64,000 nucleotides of DNA from Lysobacter sp. MMG2 (GCF_016735495.2 NZ_JAERQY020000001.1:124001-188000); one strand, 5' to 3'. Positions 1-9,222 are shown, counted from the stretch's first letter. Program-made: numbers and translations. The notes: generated from the sequence alone by a model not told the origin.

Positions 1-805
1 GGCCGAGCAGGTCTTCGATCGCGACTTCCTTGAGCTCGCCCGGCAGCGAACGGCCTTCGAGCACATCCTGGAGCTTGGGCACCATGCGGAACGGCAGGCC
101 GGTGCGTTCGCAGGCGACCACGACGCGCTGCAGCGCATTGGCATCGGCGGACGGCATGGCGATCACCAGCAGCTTCGCCGCGGTTTCGCGGGCGATCTCG
201 GCAACGTCCTGCACGCGGCCCAGCACGGGCACACCTTGCACCTTGCTCCCACGCAGACGCACGGCGTCGTCGAGGAAACCCACCGGCTGATAGGTACCCG
301 AACGGCGCAGGTCGCGCACCAGCGCCTCACCCGCATGCCCGGCGCCGAGAATGAGGATGCGCACCGATGCCTTGGTGGCCGATTCGACGCGGCTGTCCTT
401 CCATGCGCGGTACAGCAGTCGCGGCGCGCCGAGCATGCCCATCAGCACGAGCGGATACAGCACCAGGACGGTGCGCGGGACGGTTCCCAGACGGTTGTAG
501 AGGAACAGGCCCAGGACGATGGCGAACAAGCCCAGGACCGATGCCTTCAGGATGTTCCAAAGGTCGGGAACGCCGGCGAAGCGCCAAAGCCCTCGATACA
601 GGCCGACCTGCCAGAACACCAGGCCCTGGGCCGCGAGGACCAGGGCGATCTCGGCCGACCACAGCGGGATCGCAGGCGCATTGGCCTCGATGCCCCAACG
701 CAGACGATGCAGGGCCTGCCAAACAACCCAGACCATCGCGAGATCGTGCGCAACCACCGCAACGCGCGGCAGGCCGCCTTTCAACCGATCACGCCATGAG
801 CTCAT
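1..805 (-). CDS. Partial WbpM/CapD-type NDP-sugar dehydratase (N-terminal 268 residues)
   Basis: The gene starts at ATG 805 behind a purine-rich GAAGG and runs off the left edge. The visible part has several hydrophobic segments (residues about 12-35, 45-65, 85-104 and 112-128), followed by a Rossmann-type segment, ILILGAGHAGEA, at about 150-161. This is the layout of membrane-anchored WbpM/FlaA1-like UDP-GlcNAc 4,6-dehydratases that make sugars for O-antigen or capsule. The catalytic SDR domain would lie outside the window and cannot be checked. It begins 40 bases after the WbpL-like transferase gene, so the two probably share a transcript. The family call is firm; the exact sugar product is unknown. 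Confidence 0.8.
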   Translation of the reverse strand, partial: MSSWRDRLKGGLPRVAVVAHDLAMVWVVWQALHRLRWGIEANAPAIPLWSAEIALVLAAQGLVFWQVGLYRGLWRFAGVPDLWNILKASVLGLFAIVLGLFLYNRLGTVPRTVLVLYPLVLMGMLGAPRLLYRAWKDSRVESATKASVRILILGAGHAGEALVRDLRRSGTYQPVGFLDDAVRLRGSKVQGVPVLGRVQDVAEIARETAAKLLVIAMPSADANALQRVVVACERTGLPFRMVPKLQDVLEGRSLPGELKEVAIEDLLG

Positions 806-845
806 CCTTCGCCCCTTCTTCGTCTTTCGAACTGCCAATATTCAA

Positions 846-1814
846 TCAGGAAGCTGCGCCCGAGAATTTCTTCTGCAGGGCAAGCCAAAAAAAAGCGCAG
901 CACATATACCACGCAGCTGTGGTACCGGCGATGAAGAACGCATCACGCGGTGCTACCCCCCAGCCCAGAAGTATGACCAATAGCAAAATGGCTGCATAGG
1001 CAAGGGTTACGCGACTGTGACCGGTGCCTCGAGCCCAGGCCTGATAGGCATGCTGTGTATGAGGGGTCCACCAACGCTCGCCTCGCAGGAGGCGACGCAG
1101 GAGGGTCAAGCCGGCGTCGACCAGGAACACCGAGACCGGGAGCAGGACCAGTGTCGCCTTGTCGCCAAGGCGCGCGCCCGCCACGGCGCACAAGGCGCCC
1201 AGGGCAAAGCCGATCGCACCGCTGCCTACGTCGCCCATGAAGATGCGCGCGCGCGGGAAATTGAAGGGAAGAAAGCCCGCGCAGCCTGCCGCCAGGGCCA
1301 GCGCCAACAAGCTCCAGGCCCCGCCGGCCAGTGCGGCCAGTCCCAGGGCCGCGATCAGCGCCTGGCTCGCGGCCAGGCCGTTGATACCGTCCATGAAGTT
1401 CCAGACGTTGGTCAGCACCAGCGTTCCGGCGAACGCGGCAACGCCCACCAGCACCGAGTCGTACACATCGCCGATGACCAGCGCGAAAAGCGCCGATGCC
1501 AGGACATGGACGCCCAGGCGCAACCACGGTGACAACGGCCGGTGATCGTCCACCCAGCCAATGCCCGCCACGAGCAGCAGCCCGATGCCGAAGGCGAGCA
1601 TCAAAGGCGCCTGATCCGGATGGCGCACTCCCAGCGCGGCCGCCGCGACCAGCAGCGAGATCACGATCGCGATGCCACCGCCGCGCGGCGTCGCCACGGT
1701 GTGGCTGCGCCGCTCACCGGGCTGGTCCACCAGCGCTTGCCGGATCGCGTAACGGCGCGCGAGCCACGTGCCCGCCACCACGATGCAGAAATGCAACACC
1801 AGCCATTCGAGCAT
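846..1814 (-). CDS. WecA/WbpL-type undecaprenyl-phosphate sugar-1-phosphate transferase
   Basis: This 322-residue, very hydrophobic integral membrane protein belongs to glycosyltransferase family 4 (MraY/WecA). Diagnostic motifs are VDQPGERRSHT and PRGGG (residues 29-47), WVDD at 87-90, NFMDGING at 139-146 and FMGDVGSG at 192-199; the aspartates bind magnesium and substrate. Such enzymes transfer a sugar phosphate to undecaprenyl phosphate to start O-antigen assembly at the inner membrane. The gene sits 4 bases after lapB and just before the WbpM-like gene. The pairing resembles Pseudomonas wbpL-wbpM, so O-antigen initiation is the likeliest role. The donor sugar cannot be told from sequence. 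Confidence 0.85.
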   Translation of the reverse strand: MLEWLVLHFCIVVAGTWLARRYAIRQALVDQPGERRSHTVATPRGGGIAIVISLLVAAAALGVRHPDQAPLMLAFGIGLLLVAGIGWVDDHRPLSPWLRLGVHVLASALFALVIGDVYDSVLVGVAAFAGTLVLTNVWNFMDGINGLAASQALIAALGLAALAGGAWSLLALALAAGCAGFLPFNFPRARIFMGDVGSGAIGFALGALCAVAGARLGDKATLVLLPVSVFLVDAGLTLLRRLLRGERWWTPHTQHAYQAWARGTGHSRVTLAYAAILLLVILLGWGVAPRDAFFIAGTTAAWYMCCAFFWLALQKKFSGAAS

Positions 1815-1818
1815 GCGA

Positions 1819-2997
1819 TCAGACCACCGCGTAGTTCAGCAGCGGCTTGATCGTGCCCCACTCCTTGCAGCTCGGGCACTGCCAGTGGTGGCTGCGCGCA
1901 CCGAAACCGCAACGGTTGCACCGGTAGCTCGGATTGCGCACGAGCAACTGGTCGGTGATGTGCTTCAGATCGTGCAGCGTGGCCGCAGGATCGGCCCCCT
2001 CGGCCAGGGTCAGGTCGATCAGCGCCGCTTCGCCTCGCACCGAAGGACGATCCTTCAGCTGGCGCGCCAGGTATGCGCGTGCCGCCGGCACACCCTCTTC
2101 GCCTTCGACCATGCGCGTAAGCGCAAGCACCGGCGCGATGCCGCGGTAGTGCTCGGTCATTTCGGCCAGGAACGCGCGCGCGCCGGTGGCATCGCCCACG
2201 CGGGCATAGCAATCCAGCAGCGACGGCAGGATCTCCGGCAGGTAGTCCGGATCCACACGCGCCACGCGTTCGAATGCGCGGATCGCGCCGGCGTCGTTGC
2301 CTGCGTCCACTTCCAAACGCCCCTCGATCATGCCGGCACGAACAGAGTTGGCATCGGCCTCGTAGGCGCGCTTGACCGCTTCGCGCGCGGCGTCGGTGTC
2401 GCCTGCAACACGATGGCGATCGGCCAGCTCGCATTCGAACTGGGCGATGAGCTTGCCCATGGGCTCGCCCGTGGCCTCTTCGTAGCGGCGAGCATTCTCG
2501 ATCGCCTTGTCCCAGTCGCGCTCGGACTGGTAGATGCCGATGAGATGACGCAGTGCCAGCGGCGCGCGCATGTCCAGCGCGACCAGATCGGAGAAGACGG
2601 TCTCGGCGCGATCGAGCAGACCCGAGCGCATGTAATCCTCGCCCAGCGCGAGCAACGCCTGCACGCGCTGCTGGTCGCTCAGGCCCGGACGCTGCACCAG
2701 CGCCTGGTGCAGACGGATCGCGCGATCGACCTCGCCGCGACGACGGAACAGATGGCCGAGCGCGACCTGGGTTTCGAAAGTGTCCTTGTCGAGTTCGGCG
2801 ATGTGCAGGAATAGCTCGATCGCTTTGTCGGGCTGTTCGTTGAGCAGGTAGTTCAGGCCGCGGAAGTAGGTCGTCGAGAGCCGGCTGACCTGTGTGTCGC
2901 TATGCCGCTCGCCGCCACGACGGCCGATGATCCAGCCACTGACCGCCGCGATGGGCAGCAGAAGAAAGAACCAGAACCACTCACTGATGAAAGCCAT
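1819..2997 (-). CDS. lapB: LapB (YciM), lipopolysaccharide assembly TPR protein
   Basis: The 392-residue protein has an N-terminal membrane anchor (about 5-24), a long series of TPR-like helices (about 40-340) and a C-terminal rubredoxin-like metal site with cysteines 360, 363, 374 and 377. In Escherichia coli, LapB binds LapA and FtsH and controls LpxC turnover, balancing LPS with phospholipid synthesis; the cytoplasmic TPR and rubredoxin parts are both needed. It follows lapA by 3 bases and precedes the WbpL-like gene by 4, so it is in a tight operon. Length and architecture match the family. Confidence 0.95.
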   Translation of the reverse strand: MAFISEWFWFFLLLPIAAVSGWIIGRRGGERHSDTQVSRLSTTYFRGLNYLLNEQPDKAIELFLHIAELDKDTFETQVALGHLFRRRGEVDRAIRLHQALVQRPGLSDQQRVQALLALGEDYMRSGLLDRAETVFSDLVALDMRAPLALRHLIGIYQSERDWDKAIENARRYEEATGEPMGKLIAQFECELADRHRVAGDTDAAREAVKRAYEADANSVRAGMIEGRLEVDAGNDAGAIRAFERVARVDPDYLPEILPSLLDCYARVGDATGARAFLAEMTEHYRGIAPVLALTRMVEGEEGVPAARAYLARQLKDRPSVRGEAALIDLTLAEGADPAATLHDLKHITDQLLVRNPSYRCNRCGFGARSHHWQCPSCKEWGTIKPLLNYAVV

Positions 2998-3000
2998 GCA

Positions 3001-3264
3001 TCAACTTCCGGAAGTGGGCGCGATGTTCGCACCCGGACGTTCGGCGCGCGCCAGGCGACGGCGCAACGGCAGGACCACGCTGGCGCTGATCGCCAGACCA
3101 CCGATCAGCACGCCCAACAGCAGTGCGACCAGCAGCGACACGCCGAGGTTGGTCGACAACCGCGAGAATCCCAGATCGACCATGACCGGCGCGCGATTCA
3201 ACGCGCCCACGATGGCACCTGCCGCCAGACACGCGATCGCGATGAGGAAACGGAGCAGGCGCAT
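3001..3264 (-). CDS. lapA: LapA, small inner-membrane partner of LapB
   Basis: This 87-residue protein has two hydrophobic segments (about 5-24 and 41-64) followed by a basic, arginine-rich cytoplasmic tail (LPLRRRLARAER). Size, topology and position directly upstream of lapB identify it as LapA/YciS. It is thought to form a membrane complex with LapB in lipopolysaccharide assembly control. It lies about 100 bases after ihfB and 3 bases before lapB. Short membrane proteins are weakly conserved, so gene order is an important part of the call. Confidence 0.88.
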   Translation of the reverse strand: MRLLRFLIAIACLAAGAIVGALNRAPVMVDLGFSRLSTNLGVSLLVALLLGVLIGGLAISASVVLPLRRRLARAERPGANIAPTSGS

Positions 3265-3361
3265 GACGGCCTCCAGGGACCGCGTTGGTCTGCGTTAGCT
3301 TAACGGACCTTGTTCGCAGGTCCAGAGGAAGGACGGCGCCAGGGCGCCGCGATGCCCTGCC

Positions 3362-3664
3362 CTACTCGGCTTCGTCCAGCGGCACCACGCCGCTGACGCG
3401 CTCGCGCAGTTCCTTGCCGGGCTTGAAGTGCGGGACGTGCTTGCCCGGCAGCGCGACGGACTCGCCCGTCTTCGGGTTGCGGCCCAGGCGCGGCGGACGG
3501 TAATGCAGGGAAAAACTGCCGAAGCCGCGGATTTCGATCCGCTCTCCGGTGGCGAGCGAGCCTCCCATCATTTCCAGGAGCGCCTTCACCGCCAGATCCA
3601 CGTCCTCGCCCTTCAGATGGGCCTGACGCTGGGAGAGGATCTCGATGAGTTCGGACTTGGTCAT
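3362..3664 (-). CDS. ihfB: Integration host factor beta subunit
   Basis: This 100-residue HU/IHF-family DNA-bending protein carries the family start [16 protein letters not shown] in the beta arm (about 62-69) and [11 protein letters not shown] near the C-terminus. With IHF alpha, encoded elsewhere, it bends DNA at recombination, replication and promoter sites. The rpsA-ihfB order is typical of gammaproteobacteria. A strong hairpin (3722-3754) lies between the two genes and may set their expression ratio. Confidence 0.97.
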   Translation of the reverse strand: MTKSELIEILSQRQAHLKGEDVDLAVKALLEMMGGSLATGERIEIRGFGSFSLHYRPPRLGRNPKTGESVALPGKHVPHFKPGKELRERVSGVVPLDEAE

Positions 3665-3721
3665 GCACGCTCGGGCTGGAATCGCCGCGCGAAGGCGGCC
3701 GGTTGCGAGGGGCTCGTATGT

Positions 3722-3754
3722 CGAAGGCGGCCCGGACGAGCCGGACCGCCTTCG
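3722..3754 (-). terminator. Strong hairpin between rpsA and ihfB
   Basis: Positions 3722-3730 pair with 3746-3754 (9 bp), and after one mismatch 3732-3735 pair with 3741-3744, leaving the loop ACGAG. It has no T-run in either direction. It may act as an attenuator or RNA processing/stability element rather than a full terminator. Confidence 0.55.
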
Positions 3755-3775
3755 TTTGCAACGCTACAGCGGGTA

Positions 3776-5464
3776 TTACTCGGACTTGTTGCCCAGCTGC
3801 TCGCGCAGCAGCGCGCCCAGCTTGGTCGTGCCGCTGGAGGCATCGGCCGAGGCGCGGTTGTAATCCGCCAGGGCTTCCTGCTGCTCGGCTTCGTCCTTGG
3901 CCTTGATCGACAGCTGCATCGAACGGCCCTTGCGGTCCGTGCCGATGATCTTGGCTTCGATTTCCTGGCCGACCTTCAGGTACTGCGAAGCGTCTTCGAC
4001 GCGCTCCTTGGCGATGTCGCGGGCGGCGATGTAGCCCTCCACGCCATTGTCCAGTTCGACGGTCGCGCCCTTGGCGTCGACTTCCTTCACGGTGCCCTTG
4101 ACGATGGAGCCCTTGGCGTTGGACGCCACGTACTGGCCCATCGGGTCCTGCTCAAGCTGCTTGACGCCCAGGCTGATGCGCTCGCGCTCCGGGTCCACGG
4201 CAAGAACAACGGCTTCCAGCGTGTCGCCCTTCTTGAAGTTGCGGACCACGTCTTCGCCGGTGGTGTTCCAGCTGAGGTCGGACAGGTGCACCAGGCCATC
4301 GATACCGCCGTCCAGGCCGATGAAGATGCCGAAGTCGGTGATCGACTTGATCTGGCCCGACACCTTGTCGCCCTTCTTGTGGATGGCGGCGAAGGTTTCC
4401 CACGGATTGCTGGTGACCTGCTTCATGCCCAGCGAGATGCGGCGACGCTCCTCGTCGACGTCCAGGACCATGACCTGAACCTCGTCGCCGACCTGCACGA
4501 TCTTGGACGGGTTGACGTTCTTGTTGGTCCAGTCCATCTCGGACACGTGCACCAGGCCTTCCACGCCCGGCTCGATCTCGACGAACGCGCCGTAATCGGT
4601 GACGTTGGAGACCTTGCCGAACACGCGGGTGTTAGCCGGGTAGCGACGGGCGATGTTGTCCCACGGATCCTCGCCCAGCTGCTTCAGGCCGAGGCTGACG
4701 CGGTTGCGCTCGCGGTCGTACTTGAGCACGCGGACGTCCAGCTCCTGGCCGACTTCCACGACTTCCGACGGGTGACGCACGCGCTTCCACGCCATGTCGG
4801 TGATGTGCAGCAGGCCGTCGATGCCGCCCAGGTCCACGAACGCGCCGTAGTCGGTGAGGTTCTTGACCACACCCTTGAGGATCGCGCCTTCCTGCAGCTT
4901 CTCGAGCAGCTGCTCGCGCTCAACGCTGTACTCGCTCTCGACCACCGCACGGCGGGAGACGACGATGTTGTTGCGCTTGCGATCGAGCTTGATGAGCTTG
5001 AACTCGAGTTCCTTGCCCTCGAGGTAAGCCGAGTCGCGCACCGGGCGCACGTCGACCAGGGAGCCCGGCAGGAAGCCGCGCACGTCCTTAATGTCGACGG
5101 TGAAACCGCCCTTGACCTTGCCGCTGATGCGGCCGGTGATGGTCTCGTTCTTCTCGAGCGCCTGCTCGAGTTCGTCCCACACCATGGCGCGCTTGGCCTT
5201 CTCGCGCGAGAGCACGGTCTCGCCGAAGCCGTTCTCGATCGAGTCGAGTGCGACCTTGACTTCGTCGCCCACGCCCACGTCGATCTCACCGGCGTCGTTC
5301 CGGAACTGTTCGATCGGCACGATGCCTTCAGACTTCAGGCCGGCGTTGATCACCACCACGTCGCCGCGGACTTCCACGACGACGCCGGTGACGATGGCGC
5401 CCGGCTTCAGCTTGGCCAGATTGGTCTGGCTCTGTTCAAACAGTTCGGCAAATGATTCGGTCAT
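3776..5464 (-). CDS. rpsA: 30S ribosomal protein S1
   Basis: The 562-residue protein contains six S1/OB repeats at roughly 70-90 residue spacing (about 25-530), recognisable by repeated DYGAFV and GLVHVS-like strings. S1 binds mRNA and helps unfold leaders on the 30S subunit. The start is placed at ATG 5464 (MTESFAEL), although the frame stays open upstream to 5620. This matches the usual S1 start and length (557 residues in Escherichia coli). It lies between cmk and ihfB as in other gammaproteobacteria. The 182-base leader is long enough for the autoregulation known for rpsA, but I did not identify a specific structure. Confidence 0.97.
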   Translation of the reverse strand: MTESFAELFEQSQTNLAKLKPGAIVTGVVVEVRGDVVVINAGLKSEGIVPIEQFRNDAGEIDVGVGDEVKVALDSIENGFGETVLSREKAKRAMVWDELEQALEKNETITGRISGKVKGGFTVDIKDVRGFLPGSLVDVRPVRDSAYLEGKELEFKLIKLDRKRNNIVVSRRAVVESEYSVEREQLLEKLQEGAILKGVVKNLTDYGAFVDLGGIDGLLHITDMAWKRVRHPSEVVEVGQELDVRVLKYDRERNRVSLGLKQLGEDPWDNIARRYPANTRVFGKVSNVTDYGAFVEIEPGVEGLVHVSEMDWTNKNVNPSKIVQVGDEVQVMVLDVDEERRRISLGMKQVTSNPWETFAAIHKKGDKVSGQIKSITDFGIFIGLDGGIDGLVHLSDLSWNTTGEDVVRNFKKGDTLEAVVLAVDPERERISLGVKQLEQDPMGQYVASNAKGSIVKGTVKEVDAKGATVELDNGVEGYIAARDIAKERVEDASQYLKVGQEIEAKIIGTDRKGRSMQLSIKAKDEAEQQEALADYNRASADASSGTTKLGALLREQLGNKSE

Positions 5465-5646
5465 TGTTGAAATACTCGGTTGAACACACGGGCCGCACCG
5501 GCTGTCAGGGCCATCCACGTTGGAAGGCATCAAGCAGCGCGTGGTCGACCCACCCGTTGTGTGGCGCGATGAAGCCACGCCATGTGTTGTGGTTGAACCA
5601 TCGCGGGATTGCGATGGCACTTGCTTCTGCAGCGGTCGAAACGCAC

Positions 5647-6339
5647 TCAGCGCGCAGGCAGCAATGCCAGCACGCGTTCGACGACGTCTTCAATGCCGAG
5701 ACCGGTGGTGTCGATGCGAACGGCGTCATCGGCCGGTCGCAACGGTGCCACCGCGCGACTGGCATCGCGGGCGTCGCGGGCGAGGATCTCCCGCAGCAGA
5801 CCGTCTAAATTAACGGAAACTCCCTTGTCTTTCAACTGCTTATAGCGCCTTTCCGCTCTTTCTTCGGCGCTGGCGGTCAGAAACACCTTGTAGGGGGCGT
5901 CCGGGAAGATCACCGTGCCCATGTCCCGCCCGTCGGCCACCAGGCCCGGGGGCTGCCGGAAGACGCGCTGGCGGTCCTTCAGGGCGGCCCGCACCTCGGG
6001 AATGGCCGCAATGGCGGACGCGGCCGCCCCGGCCGTCTCGGTGCGCAGTTCGTCGGTGGCGTCCACCCCGTTCACCACGATCCGCAGCTCGCGGGTGGAC
6101 GGATCCTCGATGAACTCGATCTGGGTATCGAAGGTGCAGCGCACCAATGCCGCCGGATCGGCCAGATCGACGTCCGCCCAGCCGGCGGCCACGGCGACCG
6201 CGCGGTACAGGGCCCCGGAATCCAGGTAGTGCCAACCCTGGCGGGCGGCGACGAGACGGCTGATGGTGCCCTTGCCGGAGCCGGAGGGGCCGTCGATGGT
6301 GAGGACGGGAACGCTGTTTTGCAGGTTTGGGCTGTTCAT
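5647..6339 (-). CDS. cmk: Cytidylate kinase
   Basis: This 230-residue P-loop kinase carries GPSGSGKGT at residues 17-25 and the family strings [21 protein letters not shown] and SAEERAERR. It phosphorylates CMP and dCMP with ATP in pyrimidine nucleotide recycling. ATG 6339 is chosen because the P-loop then starts at the usual distance from the N-terminus; the frame extends upstream to 6414 without homologous features. It is the first gene of the cmk-rpsA-ihfB block. Confidence 0.95.
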   Translation of the reverse strand: MNSPNLQNSVPVLTIDGPSGSGKGTISRLVAARQGWHYLDSGALYRAVAVAAGWADVDLADPAALVRCTFDTQIEFIEDPSTRELRIVVNGVDATDELRTETAGAAASAIAAIPEVRAALKDRQRVFRQPPGLVADGRDMGTVIFPDAPYKVFLTASAEERAERRYKQLKDKGVSVNLDGLLREILARDARDASRAVAPLRPADDAVRIDTTGLGIEDVVERVLALLPAR

Positions 6340-6431
6340 ACGAACATTATGCAGCCCCGCCTGCGCGACCCGAAAAGCGGGCGTGCGCCCTGCCTCGACG
6401 GCGGGCCACGACAATTCTTTCGTGCAACCAC

Positions 6432-6461
6432 TTGATCGATCGGGAATTTACCGGCTAGAAT
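6432..6461 (+). promoter_or_regulatory. Sigma70-like promoter for rpmJ
   Basis: TTGATC (6432-6437) and TAGAAT (6456-6461) are separated by 18 bases, about 50 bases before the L36 start. The match is reasonable but not experimentally supported. Confidence 0.55.
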
Positions 6462-6510
6462 CGCGGGCTTCGTTCCGTATCCACCTATTTACCTGTAGCC
6501 GAGGTCTGTC

Positions 6511-6636
6511 ATGAAGGTCCTGTCCTCTCTGAAGTCGGCGAAGGCCCGTCACCGCGACTGCAAGGTCGTTCGCCGCCGTGGCAAGGTCTTCGTGATTTGC
6601 AAGTCGAACCCGCGTTTCAAGGCGCGTCAGCGCTGA
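6511..6636 (+). CDS. rpmJ: 50S ribosomal protein L36, type B (YkgO-like)
   Basis: This 41-residue basic protein starts [11 protein letters not shown] and ends [10 protein letters not shown]. These ends match the type B L36 family (YkgO, RpmJ2) rather than the type A form encoded with the spc operon. It has only two cysteines (17 and 30) and lacks the full zinc-binding C-C-C-H set, so it should be a zinc-independent L36. A promoter lies upstream and a hairpin terminator (6681-6700) downstream, so it is a single-gene unit. Its loss of zinc ligands is characteristic of this paralogue class. Confidence 0.93.
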   Translation: MKVLSSLKSAKARHRDCKVVRRRGKVFVICKSNPRFKARQR

Positions 6637-6680
6637 TCCATCCGTTCGGCGCCCAGGCGCCGGACTGAAACGCGAAGCGG

Positions 6681-6708
6681 AGGCCGCCCCCGGGCGGCCT
6701 TCTGCTTT
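6681..6708 (+). terminator. Terminator after rpmJ
   Basis: A 9-bp GC-rich perfect stem (6681-6689 with 6692-6700) is followed by TCTGCTTT. This is a plausible intrinsic terminator 45 bases after the L36 stop. Confidence 0.65.
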
Positions 6709-6842
6709 GTGGCGTCCCCGCGCGAAGAACGGCTCTCGCCGCTTCGATCCAAACCTCCAAAACGTGACGGCCGCGCGCTGCCGGGCCGTCGGGGGTTGTG
6801 CGTACAATCCCGCACTACCAAGGGGATTCTAGGGGGCTCGTC

Positions 6843-7172
6843 ATGAAGCATCGCATCGTCGCCGTTCCGCTGTTCGCTGTGCTCGCCCTGTCCGGTGTCG
6901 CCTCGGCCGACACCTTGCTGGTCGAGCGCGTCCAGGAAGAAAACCAGGCCGTCCTGCCTGCACGTGGCCAGACCATGGCGCAGGTGGAAGCCAGCTACGG
7001 CGCGCCCGCGCAGAAGCTGGAGGCCGAGGGTGGACAGAAGCGCCAGTGGCCGACCATCAATCGCTGGGTCTATCCGTCCTTCACCGTGTACTTCGAGAAG
7101 AACAAGGTGATCGACGTGGTGGCCAACAAGGCGAGCGCCGAGGAAATCGGGCCCAAGCCGGCCATCCGATGA
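6843..7172 (+). CDS. Small exported protein of unknown function, possibly BamE/SmpA-like
   Basis: The 109-residue product has a clear signal peptide (MKHRIVAVPLFAVLALSG, with cleavage likely after ASA near residue 22). The mature region contains RGQTMAQVEASYGAP, followed by WVYPSFTVYFEKNKVID. The 'motif-turn-GxP then strand FTVYFEKN' pattern recalls the BamE/OmlA fold, in which a residue turn contacts an outer-membrane partner, but there is no lipobox. ATG 6843 is preferred over an upstream start because the signal peptide begins there. It ends 4 bases before aguA and may be cotranscribed with it. The function is unknown. Confidence 0.7.
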   Translation: MKHRIVAVPLFAVLALSGVASADTLLVERVQEENQAVLPARGQTMAQVEASYGAPAQKLEAEGGQKRQWPTINRWVYPSFTVYFEKNKVIDVVANKASAEEIGPKPAIR

Positions 7173-7176
7173 GGCT

Positions 7177-8214
7177 ATGAACCAGACCGCACACGCACGC
7201 TTTCCCGCCGAGTGGGAACCCCAGTCGGCCGTCCTGATCGCCTGGCCCAATGCCGACACCGACTGGGCCGATCGCCTGGGCGAAGTCGAGGAAACCTACA
7301 TCGCCTTAGTCGCGGCCATTACCCGCTTCCAGGACGCGATCGTGTGCGTGGCGGACGAGGACGTGGAGGCGTACGCGCGTGCGCGCCTGTCCTCGGCCCG
7401 GATCGACATGTCGAAGGTGCGCTTCGTCGAAGCGCCCTACGACGATACGTGGCTGCGCGACTCCGGCCCGATCACCCTGCGCGAGGCCGACAGCTTCCGC
7501 CTGCTCGACTTCCGCTTCACCGGCTGGGGCGGGAAGTTCGATGCCAGCCAGGACGACCTGCTGGTCGAGCGCCTGACCGACGCGGGACTTTTCTTCAAGA
7601 GTTCGCGCCAATCCATTGATTTTGCTCTGGAAGGCGGCGCGATCGACACCGACGGCGACGGCACGCTGCTGACCACCTGGCAGTGCCTGCACGAGCGCCA
7701 CCCCGAGGCGTCCCGCGAAGAGCTGACCAGCAAGCTCGCGGACTGGCTCCAGCAGGACCGCGTTCTGTGGCTCGACCACGGCTACCTGGAAGGCGACGAC
7801 ACCGACGCCCACGTCGACACCCTCGCCCGCTTCGCGCCGAACGACGCCATCGTGTTCCAGGCCTGCGACGACGCGTCCGACTCGCACTACGCCGAACTCA
7901 AGGCGATGGGCGAAGAGATCGCCGCGCTGCGCACGAAGGACGGCAAGCCGTACCGCCTGTTCCCGCTGCCGTGGGCTCAGCCCATCGTCGACGAAGGCCG
8001 CCGCCTGGCCGCCAGCTACGCCAATTTCCTGATCGTCAACGGCGCCGTGCTGATGCCCGCCTATGGCGACGCGGCCGACGCCAAGGCGCAGGCCGTGCTG
8101 GCCGAAGCCTTCCCGGGCCGCGAAATCGTGCCGGTGCCCTGCCGATCGCTGATCTGGCAGAACGGCAGCCTGCACTGCATCACGATGCAGTTGCCCGAGG
8201 GCGTCGTCGCCTGA
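7177..8214 (+). CDS. aguA: Agmatine deiminase
   Basis: This 345-residue guanidino-modifying enzyme converts agmatine to N-carbamoylputrescine and ammonia. Visible catalytic elements are TWLRDSGP (Asp95 region), EGGAIDTDGDG (152-162), DDTDAHVD with His212, and the nucleophile Cys334 in NGSLHCITM. Length is normal for the family. The next gene, aguB, performs the following step, giving a complete two-step agmatine-to-putrescine route. It overlaps no neighbour and starts 4 bases after the small exported protein. Confidence 0.97.
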   Translation: MNQTAHARFPAEWEPQSAVLIAWPNADTDWADRLGEVEETYIALVAAITRFQDAIVCVADEDVEAYARARLSSARIDMSKVRFVEAPYDDTWLRDSGPITLREADSFRLLDFRFTGWGGKFDASQDDLLVERLTDAGLFFKSSRQSIDFALEGGAIDTDGDGTLLTTWQCLHERHPEASREELTSKLADWLQQDRVLWLDHGYLEGDDTDAHVDTLARFAPNDAIVFQACDDASDSHYAELKAMGEEIAALRTKDGKPYRLFPLPWAQPIVDEGRRLAASYANFLIVNGAVLMPAYGDAADAKAQAVLAEAFPGREIVPVPCRSLIWQNGSLHCITMQLPEGVVA

Positions 8215-8221
8215 CCATCTA

Positions 8222-8240
8222 CGGACGGCCCCGCCGTCCG
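8222..8240 (+). terminator. Hairpin after aguA
   Basis: An 8-bp stem CGGACGGC/GCCGTCCG with loop CCC lies 7 bases after the aguA stop. There is no T-run, so termination is uncertain. Confidence 0.35.
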
Positions 8241-8258
8241 CAGCGTTCCATCCACGTT

Positions 8259-8288
8259 TTCACGTGCGTCATGCGCGCGGCCTACAAT
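8259..8288 (+). promoter_or_regulatory. Possible promoter for aguB
   Basis: A good minus-10 TACAAT (8283-8288) has a weak minus-35 TTCACG (8259-8264) 18 bases upstream, between aguA and aguB. It suggests aguB can also be transcribed on its own. Confidence 0.4.
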
Positions 8289-8328
8289 TGCGGGCCGCAG
8301 CGCCCTGCGCGCGAACCACGATTCCGGG

Positions 8329-9222
8329 ATGAAGATGAAGAAAACCACCCTCCCCGTAGCGCTGATCCAGGAGCGCAACCACGGCGACGCCGAAGCGAAC
8401 CTGTCGGTGATCGAGCAGCGCGTGGCCGAGGCCGCCAAGCGTGGCGCCAAGCTCGTGCTGCTGCAGGAGCTGCACAACGGCCCGTACTTCTGCCAGCACG
8501 AGGACGTGCGCGAATTCGACCTGGCCGAAACCATCCCCGGCCCGAGCACGCAGCGCCTGGGCCCGCTGGCCAAGCAGCATGGCGTGGTGCTGGTCAGCTC
8601 GCTGTTCGAGAAGCGTGCGACCGGTCTGTACCACAACACCGCGGTGGTGTTCGAAGCCGACGGCAGCGTCGCCGGCAAGTACCGCAAGATGCACATTCCG
8701 GACGATCCGGGCTTCTACGAGAAGTTCTATTTCACGCCGGGCGACATCGGTTTCGAGCCGATCAACACCTCCGTCGGCCGTCTCGGCCTGATGGTGTGCT
8801 GGGACCAGTGGTACCCCGAAGGCGCGCGCCTGATGGCGCTGGCCGGGGCGGAGCTGCTGCTCTACCCGACCGCCATCGGCTGGGACCCGGACGACGAACA
8901 GGCCGAGAAGGACCGCCAGCGCAATGCCTGGATCCTCAGCCATCGCGGCCACTCCGTCGCCAACGGGTTGCCCGTGCTCAGTTGCAATCGTGTGGGCCAC
9001 GAAACCTCACCGCTGGGTACGTCCGGCATCCAGTTCTGGGGCAGTAGCCATGTGCTGGGGCCGCAGGGTGAATTCCTCGCCGAGGCGAAGACGGACGAGC
9101 CCGAGATCCTGATGGCCGAAGTCGACATGGAACGCAGCGAACACGTGCGTCGCATCTGGCCGTTCCTGCGCGACCGCCGCATCGACGCGTACGGCGACTT
9201 GCTCAAGCGCTATCGCGACTGA
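8329..9222 (+). CDS. aguB: N-carbamoylputrescine amidase
   Basis: This 297-residue nitrilase-superfamily amidohydrolase carries the Glu-Lys-Cys triad at Glu47 (LLQELHN), Lys120 (KYRKMHIPD) and Cys157 (LMVCWDQWYPE). It hydrolyses N-carbamoylputrescine to putrescine, carbon dioxide and ammonia, completing the pathway begun by AguA. The string HNGPYFCQ is typical of the AguB subgroup. ATG 8329 is the annotated start; a second Met two codons later is equally possible. An inverted repeat of GACCGCCT/AGGCGGTC flanks its stop. Confidence 0.96.
   Translation: MKMKKTTLPVALIQERNHGDAEANLSVIEQRVAEAAKRGAKLVLLQELHNGPYFCQHEDVREFDLAETIPGPSTQRLGPLAKQHGVVLVSSLFEKRATGLYHNTAVVFEADGSVAGKYRKMHIPDDPGFYEKFYFTPGDIGFEPINTSVGRLGLMVCWDQWYPEGARLMALAGAELLLYPTAIGWDPDDEQAEKDRQRNAWILSHRGHSVANGLPVLSCNRVGHETSPLGTSGIQFWGSSHVLGPQGEFLAEAKTDEPEILMAEVDMERSEHVRRIWPFLRDRRIDAYGDLLKRYRD

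Noticed and set aside
4087-4299. Short frames inside rpsA and other ribosomal genes
   Set aside because: They are alternative frames within strongly conserved genes and lack independent start signals.
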